Below are positions 1 through 10,149 of a DNA stretch of 64,000 nt, one piece after another; within the stretch, counting starts at the first letter, position 1; each line of letters begins with the position of its first letter. The notes under the pieces are model-generated. The model was not told the DNA's origin. It saw nothing but the letters and a program-made list of their open reading frames with translations, and ran no database searches. This DNA comes from Erythrobacter sp. SG61-1L (GTDB lineage Bacteria; Pseudomonadota; Alphaproteobacteria; Sphingomonadales; Sphingomonadaceae). Where the stretch lies: contig NZ_JXQC01000003.1 of assembly GCF_001305965.1 (NCBI RefSeq), positions 2,192,664 through 2,256,663 on the forward strand. Reading direction: 5' to 3'. Both the position numbers and the translations under genes were made by a program.

Positions 1-225
1 CTTGGCGAAACGCGTATAGCCGATGGTGTCGCGCAGATGCGCGCATGCCGTCTCCACATTGGGAGATTCGCGCATCAGCGCCTCTGACTGCTTGAGAAGG
101 GTGAGGTAGCGATCCCGCCGGGCGACCAGTTCGTTATATTCCTCATGCCAGTCCCGCGCATGGGCCACGGCAGGCATGGCTGCGCACAGGATGGTGGCAA
201 GCGTTGCGAGGCGGGAGGCTTTCAT
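1..225 (-). CDS. small secreted protein, third tandem paralogue (partial, 3' end outside window)
   Basis: The gene starts at an ATG at 225 and runs out of the window; 75 codons are visible. The first 23 or so residues form a signal peptide (MKASRLATL..., ending in an AHA cleavage-type motif), so the product should be exported. The mature part is charged and helical. It contains an LMRESP...ACAHL stretch matching LMRAAP...CQHIE in the two genes at 239-619 and 764-1141, including one conserved cysteine. I therefore read it as a third, more diverged member of a tandem family. Function is unknown and I recognise no named domain. Confidence 0.7.
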   Translation of the reverse strand, partial: MKASRLATLATILCAAMPAVAHARDWHEEYNELVARRDRYLTLLKQSEALMRESPNVETACAHLRDTIGYTRFAK

Positions 226-238
226 CGGAACGCTCCGT

Positions 239-619
239 TCAGCGGCAGGTCTTGTTCCGCAGCTCGATGATGCGGTCCATCTGGTCTTCCATCTCTTCAT
301 TGGCGTTCCACGCCTGATCGTAGGCCTGCTGATCGTCATAGGCGGTGGCGCTCTGCATCATCAGGGAAAGGGAGGCGAGCGCATCCCAGCCGTAGTCGAG
401 CATAGTCTCGATATGCTGGCAGACTTCCTCCTTGGTGGGCGCGGCGCGCATCAGCTCCACCTCGCGCAACATCCCCGCCCTATCGGCCTTCACATCCTCC
501 AGCCGGCGATTGTAGCCGTCGATCGCGGCATCGCTCATTTCCCCCGCCTGGGCGGTGCCTCCCAGTGCGGTGAGCGCAAGGGCAGTGGCCGCGCCGAACA
601 GGGCCGGGAATTTCGTCAT
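239..619 (-). CDS. small secreted cysteine-containing protein, tandem paralogue 2
   Basis: 126 residues. A clear signal peptide (about residues 1-25, MTKFPALF...GTAQA) precedes a roughly 100-residue acidic, helix-prone mature protein. Two cysteines (C67 in CQHIE and C125 two residues from the end) are conserved in the neighbour at 764-1141 and could form a disulfide in the periplasm. Its signal peptide and 5' flank are almost identical to the neighbour's, whereas the mature regions have diverged, so this is a tandem duplication followed by divergence. Function unknown. It probably has its own promoter or is cotranscribed from the thiC side. Confidence 0.75.
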   Translation of the reverse strand: MTKFPALFGAATALALTALGGTAQAGEMSDAAIDGYNRRLEDVKADRAGMLREVELMRAAPTKEEVCQHIETMLDYGWDALASLSLMMQSATAYDDQQAYDQAWNANEEMEDQMDRIIELRNKTCR

Positions 620-717
620 GCAGATGCTCCGAAAAGCAAAGGTGGAAAGCGAATCCCGGCAGGACGCCGGATGCCACGGGATGCGGCATCCGGCCGGTCA
701 GCGTCAATCGTGTTCGC
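555..717. repeat. copy 1 of a 163-bp direct duplication (thiC tail + hairpin + leader + signal-peptide start)
   Basis: Positions 555-717 match 1077-1239 at an offset of 522 bp, with one mismatch seen (the second codon of the secreted protein). On the minus strand the unit contains the last few codons and the stop of thiC, the thiC hairpin, the leader of the secreted-protein gene, and its start codon plus signal-peptide codons. Confidence 0.9.
666..694 (-). terminator. displaced copy of the thiC hairpin
   Basis: Perfect 10-bp inverted repeat (GCCGGATGCC / GGCATCCGGC) around a 9-nt loop. It lies just after paralogue 1 (stop at 764) and in the leader of paralogue 2. No long T-tract follows, so it may act as a terminator, attenuator or mRNA stabiliser. 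Confidence 0.5.
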
Positions 718-1076
718 CAGGCCCGTCACCGAATGCCCTCCACCTGCCGATGTCCGCAGGCGTTCAGGAGCAGCGCTGATCCCTGAGTGCGCGGACCTTG
801 GCGAGTTGGCTTTCCAGCTCTTCGAAAGCCTGCTGCGCGCTGTCATAGCTGGACTGATCGTCGGAGCTGGAGGCGAGCTGCTTCATCATATTGAGCGAGG
901 CCAACGCGTCGAAGCCCAGCTCGCGGATGTTCTCGATATGCTGGCATTGCTCCGCCGTGGTCGGCGCAGCACGCATCAGTTCCAGTTCGCGCTGCATCTG
1001 CTGCTTGTCGGCATTCGCCGTGTCCGCAAGGCGATTATAAGCCTCGATCGAGGCGTCGCTCATTTCAGCCTGGGCC

Positions 1077-3262
<2,186 letters not shown>

Positions 3263-3417
3263 AACCTAGGCGTTCGTACGCGCGGCGGCAAGCGGCCCTG
3301 CGCCGCAATGCCTCTTAACCCGGTGCTAACGCTGTTCGGGCATGGAGGAATGCTCTAGGGCGCAGACACGCGAGGGCGTGGGGAAACGGCCCCACGGAAC
3401 GGCCACGGGAAGCGGCA

Positions 3418-4467
3418 ATGTTGGAAAAGCTGGCTGATTATCTTGCCGACACAAGCCAGGCGCTGGCGCTGGACCTTGTTTCGCCATGGGCGCGCACAGG
3501 CCTGCTGGCGCTGATCGTGGGCTGGCTGATCGGCATGCTGGCCTATCGCCATTATTTCGGGCGCGAGAATTTTTCGCTGCTGGCCTATCTGCGCCATGCC
3601 TTTCCGCGCCGCGTCTACTGGTCGCGCACTTTCGCGGTGGATTTGCAGGTATTCCTGTTCGGCCGCCTGCTGGAACCGGCGCGCTGGGCCGGGCTGTTGC
3701 TGTCCGTCACGGCTGTTGCCACCGCCATTTCCGGCGGGCTGACTGCCGCCTTCGGCCCGGTGCGCGAAAGCACGTCCGGCGCGCTGGAAACCGGCCTGCT
3801 TGCCCTGCTGCTGCTGCTGGCCTTCGATTTCGGCACTTATGTGACGCACCGCCTGTCGCACGAAGTGCCGTTCCTCTGGGCGTTCCACCGGGTGCATCAT
3901 TCGGCCGAGGAACTGAACCCGCTGACGCTGGAGCGCAAGCATCCGGTCTATTCCCTGCTCGGCGCCGCGATCGACTGCGCGCTTGTGGCCCCGGTGCAGG
4001 GGGTGATCCTCTATTTCTTCGGCGGCAAGACGGAACTGGCCGTACTGGCAGGCACCAACCTGGCCTTCATCCTGTTCGCCTATTGCGCGGCCAGCCTGCG
4101 CCACACCCATATCTGGCTATCCTATGGCCCGGTGCTGGACCGGATCGTGGTCAGCCCTGCCCTGCACCAGATCCATCACAGCAAGGCCCCCCGCCATTTT
4201 GACCGCAATTACGGCGAGGTGCTGGCCATCTGGGACTGGTTGCTGGGCACGATCTATCTGCCGAAGGAACGCGAGGAGCTGGAATTCGGCATTGGTGACG
4301 AGGCTGTGCAGCCCCACCCCAATCTGGGCGCGGCGCTGCTGGAACCCTTTGCCTATGCTTGGGGCACCCTGCGCCGCCGCGCGCCAACCGCCGCGCCGGA
4401 AGAAAGCGCGCCGCAGCCCCTGCCTGAAGCGCAGGCCGAAGCGGCATCTTCCCTGCCGGGCCAATGA
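3418..4467 (+). CDS. sterol desaturase / fatty acid hydroxylase superfamily membrane enzyme
   Basis: 349 residues with several hydrophobic segments (about 25-45, 75-110, 125-142, 183-222). The di-iron histidine boxes of the superfamily are present: HRLSH (144-148), HRVHH (157-161), a HTH near 229-231 and HQIHH (250-254). Members are membrane oxygenases acting on sterols, fatty acids, alkylglycerols or carotenoids. The carotenoid genes begin 4.5 kb downstream, so hydroxylation of a carotenoid or lipid is possible but not shown; the length and COG3000-like pattern do not fit CrtZ (about 160-180 aa). The stop overlaps the start of the acyltransferase (ATGA), so the two are translationally coupled. 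Confidence 0.85.
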   Translation: MLEKLADYLADTSQALALDLVSPWARTGLLALIVGWLIGMLAYRHYFGRENFSLLAYLRHAFPRRVYWSRTFAVDLQVFLFGRLLEPARWAGLLLSVTAVATAISGGLTAAFGPVRESTSGALETGLLALLLLLAFDFGTYVTHRLSHEVPFLWAFHRVHHSAEELNPLTLERKHPVYSLLGAAIDCALVAPVQGVILYFFGGKTELAVLAGTNLAFILFAYCAASLRHTHIWLSYGPVLDRIVVSPALHQIHHSKAPRHFDRNYGEVLAIWDWLLGTIYLPKEREELEFGIGDEAVQPHPNLGAALLEPFAYAWGTLRRRAPTAAPEESAPQPLPEAQAEAASSLPGQ

Positions 4468-5570
4468 ACCGGGGGCTTTCCCTTTATCTGGACCTGCTGC
4501 GCTTCGCTGCGGCGCTGGTAGTGGTGGTGACGCACCTTGCCTATGCCGAGTTGAGCGGCGGGATGCTGCAATATTGGCGCCTGCTGGGCAACGATGCGGT
4601 GATGGTGTTCTTCGTCCTCTCCGGCTTCGTCATCGCCCATGTCGCGCATGAGAAGGAAACCACGCTGGGCGCCTATGCCGCCAGCCGTCTTGCGCGGCTG
4701 TGGTCGGTTGCAGTGCCCGCGCTGGCGATCACTATCCTGATCGACCAATGGGGCCGCTCGCTCGATCCGGCAGCCTATGCGCAATGGTGGTATCAGGGCA
4801 GCGATCCCGTGTGGCGGGCGCTGCGCGCGCTGACCTTCACGAACGAACTGTGGTTTTCCTCCATCCGCCCCTTCAGCAACGGGCCGTGGTGGTCGCTGGG
4901 ATATGAAGCCGTCTATTACGCCATCTTCGCGGCGGCCTTTTACCTCACCGGCTGGAAACGCATTGCGGTTACCGGGGCGCTGGTGCTGCTGGCCGGGCCG
5001 AAGATCCTGTTGCTGGCGCCGATCTGGTGGCTGGGCGTGTGGACGTGGAAACGCACACGCTGTGCCGCGCTGACGGCGGACAAGGCGGCGCTGGCCTTCT
5101 TCGGCTCCATCGCGCTCTATGGCTGGTTCCGCTGGAGCGGCGCGCCCGACATGCTCAAGCTGATCACTGCCTGGCTGATCGGGCCGGACAATGTGGTCAA
5201 TTACCTCGGCTTTTCGGACGAGTTCATGGCCAGCTGGTTCATCGGGCCGTTCGTGGCGCTCAATTTCCTGGGCGCGCATGGGCTGGCATCCTCGCTGGAG
5301 AAATGGCTGGAACCGCTGCGCAGGCCGATCAGCTTCGCCGCGCAATCGACCTTCGCGCTCTACCTGTTGCATTATCCCATGCTGCGCTTTGCCCATGCCG
5401 CCACCGGCTATGACGTGAAGAACCCGCTGCACGTGCTGGCCGCGTTCCTTGGCGTGGTGGGCATTTGCCTGGCCATCGGCCCCCTGATCGAACGGAGCAA
5501 GCGCGGCTGGAAAGCTGTGCTGACGGCAGGCATTCCGGGGCTGGCCCAGCCGCCGCGCCAACGCGCCTGA
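4464..5570 (+). CDS. acyltransferase family 3 membrane protein
   Basis: 368 residues, about ten transmembrane helices. It begins with the typical LDLLRFAAALVVVVTH segment, whose histidine is the family's proposed catalytic residue, and contains FVLSGFVIAH and RLARLWSVA, both standard for the acyltransferase-3 family (O-acetylation of sugars, lipids or membrane glycolipids). It overlaps the preceding di-iron membrane enzyme by 4 nt, so the pair may modify one membrane lipid or glycolipid in sequence. The acyl acceptor cannot be deduced. Compared with OafA-type proteins it lacks an SGNH domain. Confidence 0.88.
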   Translation: MNRGLSLYLDLLRFAAALVVVVTHLAYAELSGGMLQYWRLLGNDAVMVFFVLSGFVIAHVAHEKETTLGAYAASRLARLWSVAVPALAITILIDQWGRSLDPAAYAQWWYQGSDPVWRALRALTFTNELWFSSIRPFSNGPWWSLGYEAVYYAIFAAAFYLTGWKRIAVTGALVLLAGPKILLLAPIWWLGVWTWKRTRCAALTADKAALAFFGSIALYGWFRWSGAPDMLKLITAWLIGPDNVVNYLGFSDEFMASWFIGPFVALNFLGAHGLASSLEKWLEPLRRPISFAAQSTFALYLLHYPMLRFAHAATGYDVKNPLHVLAAFLGVVGICLAIGPLIERSKRGWKAVLTAGIPGLAQPPRQRA

Positions 5571-5652
5571 CCGCTCCACCCGCCGCCCCTCGCGGCACGC
5601 CGAAATGCGTGTTATCTTTCGTTTCACGGGAGAAGTGAAAGGGAGACACGCC

Positions 5653-6036
5653 ATGAGCGTTTCCGCAAGCCGCCTGCTGGCCGCAGCCGCCGCACTGGCC
5701 CTGCCCGCCACTGCCATGGCCCATCACGGCTGGGGCTGGACGGAAGAGAAGGAAAGCCGCCTGTCCGGCACGATCCATTCGATCAGCTTCGGCAATCCGC
5801 ACATGCACCTGCAACTGCGCACCGATGAAGGGCTGTGGGAAGTGGACCTTTCCCCGCCCATAGTGGCGCAGGGTTCCGGCTTCGGTCCGGAAGCGGCCAA
5901 GGCGGGTGATACGGCCACAATCACCGGCCACCGCGCCCGCGACGCCAATCTACGCGCCTTCAAGGGAGAAACGATCACGGTGCGCGGCAAGACCTATGAC
6001 GTCTATCCGCAGCGGGAGAAGACGTTGAAGCCGTAG
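5653..6036 (+). CDS. DUF6152-type small secreted protein
   Basis: 127 residues. The ATG at 5653 is preceded by a GGGAGA ribosome binding site at 5641 and followed by a signal peptide (MSVSASRLLAAAAALALPATAMA). The mature protein starts HHGWGW and has a small beta-rich domain with TGHRARD and a C-terminal YDVYPQRE. This resembles the DUF6152 family of exported proteins, often annotated near copper or heavy-metal genes, but no function is established. It is monocistronic here. Confidence 0.75.
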   Translation: MSVSASRLLAAAAALALPATAMAHHGWGWTEEKESRLSGTIHSISFGNPHMHLQLRTDEGLWEVDLSPPIVAQGSGFGPEAAKAGDTATITGHRARDANLRAFKGETITVRGKTYDVYPQREKTLKP

Positions 6037-6212
6037 GTCGCGCGGCAGATTTCGGCCTGACCGATCGTCCGCTTTCGGGAATGCCTATCGCGAGGGGAAT
6101 GGCTGAATTGGGGTTGGAAACGGACTTTCTTGAATATCAACCCAGTCTTGCGTGCGTTTACGCAGCTCGAGCTAATCGGGAATGAGACGACGGTCAGCCA
6201 TCCCTCAATTCT

Positions 6213-6638
6213 TCATTGCCCAGAGCGAGGGATTGAAAGCGGAGGAGGTGGAATTAAAGTCGGTGTATTCTCTGCATTGAGACCAGTTACAATGAAACGC
6301 GGCACATCAGTTGCTGGGTCAATCATTTGGTAAAATTGACCGTCCTCGCAATCCCAATCCACACGGTAGAGATGATTACTTTCTGACAGTGGCCTAACCT
6401 TGGAGAGCGAACAATCTGCGACGCGATCTACATATGATGCCGCGTCAGTAAAATCGGGGTCTTCAAGCCACGGCATGATCCGACCAAGCAAGGCCCCGAC
6501 AGTATCCAATTCGCCAGCATCAACTGCGGCCAAAAATCTCTCCAATCTAACTGCTTCGGCCTCAGCAGGGGTATCGCCGGCAACCAGTGCTTGAGCAAAT
6601 GCAACCGCGGCAAATCCCACCAAAGGCGTGAAGATCAT
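6213..6638 (-). CDS. hypothetical secreted protein
   Basis: 141 residues from the ATG at 6638, which has a GGAGA site 5 nt upstream; a hydrophobic N-terminus (MIFTPLVGFAAVAFAQA) looks like a signal peptide. The mature part is acidic, with two cysteines (ADCSL and DWDCED) and a proline-rich tail (PPPPLS). I recognise no domain. Its GC content is visibly lower than its neighbours', which hints at horizontal acquisition. An in-frame start further upstream (6776) would read through a dispersed palindromic repeat and is not used. Confidence 0.6.
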   Translation of the reverse strand: MIFTPLVGFAAVAFAQALVAGDTPAEAEAVRLERFLAAVDAGELDTVGALLGRIMPWLEDPDFTDAASYVDRVADCSLSKVRPLSESNHLYRVDWDCEDGQFYQMIDPATDVPRFIVTGLNAENTPTLIPPPPLSIPRSGQ

Positions 6639-6750
6639 CGCATTATCTCCAATGGCGGCAAAAATAGAGTGCAACTTGAACGTCCACAGAGGATCGTGGC
6701 TGGAACGGAGACATTCGGCAAGCTGGGGCGGGAAGCGCAAATCACTATAC

Positions 6751-6841
6751 TCGTCATGCTGAACTTGTTTCAGCATCCATCCATCCTCACGGGCGACGCT
6801 CGATCCGGAGAAATAGATCCTGAAACAAGTTCAGGATGACG
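6751..6841. repeat. palindromic intergenic repeat, family C
   Basis: About 91 bp bounded by inverted ends: CGTCATGCTGAACTTG at the left and CAAGTTCAGGATGACG at the right, each with the adjoining TTTCAG/CTGAAA. The same family recurs at 19525-19614. Such elements are typically non-autonomous and dispersed in intergenic regions. Confidence 0.85.
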
Positions 6842-6950
6842 ATGGTGCAAACCTCTGAAACGCTGCCGCGAGCGGACAGACCGCCTCTGGGAAACCTCTA
6901 CGAATTGCAGAAGCCGGCATAAGCCTACGCGGCCCTGCCCCGGCTCTCAC

Positions 6951-7352
6951 TCAGGTAAACCGCATGAAGCCCGACACCGCCAGGGTCAGCCCGGCCAGCA
7001 GGGTCACCACCGCCCATGCGCGGTGCATGGCGGCGAGGTTCTTGAGCCAGAGGTGGAAATAGAGGTCCGAGAAACCGGCCACGGCCAGTGCCTCGATCAT
7101 CATCAACCCGCCGATGCCCTTCATCACGCAAGTAACGATGTCGCCCGAATCCCACGGGTTCACCAGATAGATCGCCGCCCCGAAGGTCAGTTCCACGGCC
7201 GCGCTCAGCAATTGCAGCGCGGGGGACTTGTCGATCTCTTCGATCATGGTGCGCCAGATGCCCGGCTGGCGCAGGGCGCCCACGGCGGCAAAAGCGGCAA
7301 ACAGGCCCAGCAACGCGGCGCTCCACGCAGTGGGGTCGAAACTATTCAGCAT
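6951..7352 (-). CDS. small integral membrane protein, unknown
   Basis: 133 residues with four hydrophobic helices (about 10-28, 46-65, 78-97, 108-130) and no signal peptide. It starts MLNSFDPTAWSAALLGLF. Nothing points to a transported substrate or enzyme. The layout (short helices, conserved-looking LVNPWDSGD loop) resembles uncharacterised membrane proteins annotated in sphingomonads. It is separated by 99 bp from the UPF0314 gene upstream on the same strand and may be cotranscribed with it. Confidence 0.65.
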   Translation of the reverse strand: MLNSFDPTAWSAALLGLFAAFAAVGALRQPGIWRTMIEEIDKSPALQLLSAAVELTFGAAIYLVNPWDSGDIVTCVMKGIGGLMMIEALAVAGFSDLYFHLWLKNLAAMHRAWAVVTLLAGLTLAVSGFMRFT

Positions 7353-7451
7353 CCTCGGTCACCTCCGCTTGGGGGGAGTGTTTGAGCATGTGAGTAAGGC
7401 CCAGCCGGGACACTGTCCAGCGCCGGTTTCGGTGCTTTTCGCCCGGCCCTG

Positions 7452-8039
7452 TCAGGCGCCTGCCTGCCATTGGACAATGGCGTCAACCGGCCAGACCAGC
7501 ATCAGCACATTCAGCGTCAGATTGTCGCGGATCATCGCCAGCGTGAACAGTTCCAGCCCCACGCCCAGTGCCACACTGGCCCATGCCGGCAAGCGGCTGG
7601 CGAGCAGGAAGCCCAGGGTCATCCAGCCGATGTCCGACATGGAATTGACGATACTGTCCCCCGCATAGCCCCAGCTTACCGTCACCTCGCGATAGCGGTT
7701 GATGATGAAGGGGGTGTTTTCCAGCACTTCCCAGAAGCCTTCGAACCCGATGGCGATGGGCAGTGCCCAGCGCGTGGGCACACCGCCGAACAGGCGCAGG
7801 CGGCGCCACAATATATGGGCGAAGAAGTAGAACAGCAGGCCGTGGATCAGGTGGCTGGGAGAATACCAGTCCGTAATGTGCTGGCTGTTTTCGGAAGACT
7901 GGACCACCCCGTGCCACAGCTTGATCGTGCCGCATTCGCACATCACCGGGCGGTGCATCGCCAGCAGGATCGCCAGCACCAGCGCCGCCACTGCCAGTGC
8001 GGCGAACAAGGCGCGGCGATGGGGGAGCAGGGATGTCAT
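7452..8039 (-). CDS. UPF0314 (DUF2585) family membrane protein
   Basis: 195 residues from the ATG at 8039, matching the family's length. Family landmarks include MCECGTIKLWHG, SQHITDWYSPSHLIHG, FEGFWEVLENTPFIINRYRE, and GDSIVNSMSDIGWM. Four to five transmembrane helices are apparent. The family is largely confined to alphaproteobacteria and has no assigned function. The conserved acidic and histidine residues inside membrane segments suggest an enzyme or ion-linked role, but that is inference. A longer in-frame start at 8096 adds a poorly conserved basic stretch and is less likely. Confidence 0.88.
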   Translation of the reverse strand: MTSLLPHRRALFAALAVAALVLAILLAMHRPVMCECGTIKLWHGVVQSSENSQHITDWYSPSHLIHGLLFYFFAHILWRRLRLFGGVPTRWALPIAIGFEGFWEVLENTPFIINRYREVTVSWGYAGDSIVNSMSDIGWMTLGFLLASRLPAWASVALGVGLELFTLAMIRDNLTLNVLMLVWPVDAIVQWQAGA

Positions 8040-8119
8040 GCGTGCTGACTGCACCGGATGGGGGCCATCCGCAAGCACACGCAATTGCCTTTTCATTTTC
8101 GCCCCCTAATCCTCCCCGC

Positions 8120-8890
8120 ATGCTCATCCGCTATCCGGTTCGCCCCCTCACCCGCTTCTTCGCCCCGCTGGCGATTGCGCTGCTTGCCCCCCTTGCTCCG
8201 CTTGCCGCTGAGGAGCCTGCCGCGCAGCCTCCGGCTGCCGAGAAGAGCCCCTATGAGGAACTCTATGCCGCGATGCAGGGCAGCATGGACGAGACCGCGA
8301 TGACGGAGAACCTGCTCGACGGGGTCGTTGGCGAGATCAGGCGGCAGGTTCCGGAAATTACCCTTCTGGAAGAAATGGACCCGCAATTGATGGACAATTT
8401 GCGGACCAGTTTCCGTCCGATCCTGGTGGATTATTCCGAACGGGTGCGGGTGGCCTATTACCCCAAAATGATCGCCGTTCTGGAAGAGGGCCTGACCGTG
8501 GAGGAAGCCGACCAGCTTTCGGCGCTCTACAATTCGGAACTTGGCCACAAGCTGATGGGCCACGCCAGCAAGAGCTATACTGGCGAATCAACCTTGCGCG
8601 CCATCGGTGACGCCCCCGATCAGGACGTTCCCGCCGATGCCGTTTCCAGAGATTTGCGGACAGCAGGCGTCAAAGGCTATCTGGCGCTCACCCCCGAAGA
8701 ACGGGCGCAACTGAATGCGATGGCCAGAAAAAGCCCCGCCTTCGCCAAGCTGGGCACGCTGCAGCCAAAGATCGTCGCTGCGCGCGCAGCGATGGAGAAC
8801 GAGCCACTGACGCCGGAAGAAGACGCCCGGATCAACGCCGCGCTGGAAGATACGTTCAGGCAGTTCGAGGAAAGCCTTCTTGCCGAATAG
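8120..8890 (+). CDS. DUF2059-type secreted protein
   Basis: 256 residues. The start at 8120 gives a signal peptide with a long hydrophobic core (FFAPLAIALLAPLAPLAA). The mature protein is helical and acidic, and contains a segment typical of DUF2059 (YYPKMIAVLEEGLTVEEADQL), followed by a second helical region. Function is unknown; the family is periplasmic. The gene is divergent from the UPF0314 gene and stands 56 bp upstream of crtY. Confidence 0.75.
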   Translation: MLIRYPVRPLTRFFAPLAIALLAPLAPLAAEEPAAQPPAAEKSPYEELYAAMQGSMDETAMTENLLDGVVGEIRRQVPEITLLEEMDPQLMDNLRTSFRPILVDYSERVRVAYYPKMIAVLEEGLTVEEADQLSALYNSELGHKLMGHASKSYTGESTLRAIGDAPDQDVPADAVSRDLRTAGVKGYLALTPEERAQLNAMARKSPAFAKLGTLQPKIVAARAAMENEPLTPEEDARINAALEDTFRQFEESLLAE

Positions 8891-8946
8891 CGACAGGTCA
8901 CCCACCGGGCATTGCACGAGCCGCCCCATCGGCTAAAGCCTTTGCC

Positions 8947-10149
8947 ATGGGCGGGCGCCATTTCGATATTGCCATTGTGGGCGGCGGGCTGGCGGGCGGG
9001 CTGATTGCAGCCGCGCTGGCACGCACCCGGCCGGAAATATCCGTAGTGCTGGTGGAAGCGCAGCAGGTGCTGGGCGGCAATCATCGCTGGAGCTGGTTCG
9101 AAAGCGATCTTTCACCCGAAGGCGCCGCCCTGCTCCACCCCTTCCGCAAGGTGGAGTGGGACAATGGCTATGACGTGGCCTTTCCCGGCCGCGTGCGTAC
9201 GCTTTCCTCCCCCTACCGCTCGCTCGCCTCGGCGGAATTCGACGCCGGGCTACGCCGCATACTGCCCGAAGGCGCGATCCGCACCGGGCGCGAGGCTGTG
9301 ACGGTGGACCGCGAAGGCATGATCCTGGACAATGGCGAGCGGATCGGCGCGCGCGTGGTGATCGATTGCCGGGGCCAGCCGAAATCGGCCCATCTCACCG
9401 GCGGCTGGCAGGTCTTCCTTGGCCGCCACATGCGCACCGACGATCCGCATGGTGTGGATCGGCCGATAATCATGGACAGCACCATTGAACAGGTGGGCAT
9501 TGCCGATCCGGGCGCATACCGCTTCGTCTATGTCCTGCCCCTGTCCAGCCACGACCTTTTCATCGAAGATACCTATTACGCGGACAGCCCGCTGCTTGAC
9601 CGCAGCCTGCTGTCCGGCCGGATCGACGCCTATTGCGCGCGCCACGGCTGGGAGGGAGCGCTGCTGGGTTCCGAAACGGGCGTGCTGCCAGTGATTACCG
9701 GCGGAGACTTTGCCGCCTATCAGGCCGAACGCCGGGTGGAAGGCGTGGGCCGCGCGGGCACGCTGGCGGGCTTCACTCACCCGCTGACATCCTACACCCT
9801 GCCTTTCGCGGTAGAGACGGCGCTGGCCATCGCCCGCGATGCGGACCTTCCGGCAGACCAGATGGCCGCCATGCTGGAAGGCCGCGCACGCCATCACTGG
9901 CGCGACACCGGCTTCTATCGCCTGCTGGGCAAGATGCTGTTCGGCGCCGCCGACCCGGCCCAGCGCTGGCGCATTTTCGAGCGGTTCTATGGCCTCCAGC
10001 AGGGCCTGATCGAGAGATTTTATGCCGGGCGCTCGACACAGCTCGACAAGGCGCGCATCCTCATGGGCAAGCCGCCGGTTCCCCTCACCCGCGCGCTTGG
10101 CGCATTGCTGCAGAAAGGCCCACCAATGAACGGGCAGGAGGCCGCATGA
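8947..10149 (+). CDS. crtY: lycopene beta-cyclase CrtY
   Basis: 400 residues. CrtY closes both ends of lycopene to make beta-carotene at the inner membrane. The N-terminal FAD/NAD fold is plain (DIAIVGGGLAGGLIAAAL, residues 7-24), followed by NHRWSWFE, a lycopene-cyclase signature, and later GFTHPLTSYTLPFAV. The following crtI and the crtB 3 kb on confirm the role. Its stop overlaps the crtI start (ATGA), so the two are coupled. Confidence 0.95.
   Translation: MGGRHFDIAIVGGGLAGGLIAAALARTRPEISVVLVEAQQVLGGNHRWSWFESDLSPEGAALLHPFRKVEWDNGYDVAFPGRVRTLSSPYRSLASAEFDAGLRRILPEGAIRTGREAVTVDREGMILDNGERIGARVVIDCRGQPKSAHLTGGWQVFLGRHMRTDDPHGVDRPIIMDSTIEQVGIADPGAYRFVYVLPLSSHDLFIEDTYYADSPLLDRSLLSGRIDAYCARHGWEGALLGSETGVLPVITGGDFAAYQAERRVEGVGRAGTLAGFTHPLTSYTLPFAVETALAIARDADLPADQMAAMLEGRARHHWRDTGFYRLLGKMLFGAADPAQRWRIFERFYGLQQGLIERFYAGRSTQLDKARILMGKPPVPLTRALGALLQKGPPMNGQEAA

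Noticed and set aside
3418..4467. Naming the di-iron enzyme CrtZ or CrtG because carotenoid genes are nearby
   Set aside because: Length and motif spacing fit the broad sterol-desaturase family; the crt genes are 4.5 kb away and no specific signature was seen.
6639..6776. Longer start for the hypothetical protein at 6213-6638
   Set aside because: The extension runs into a family C repeat, and a good ribosome binding site and signal peptide exist at 6638.
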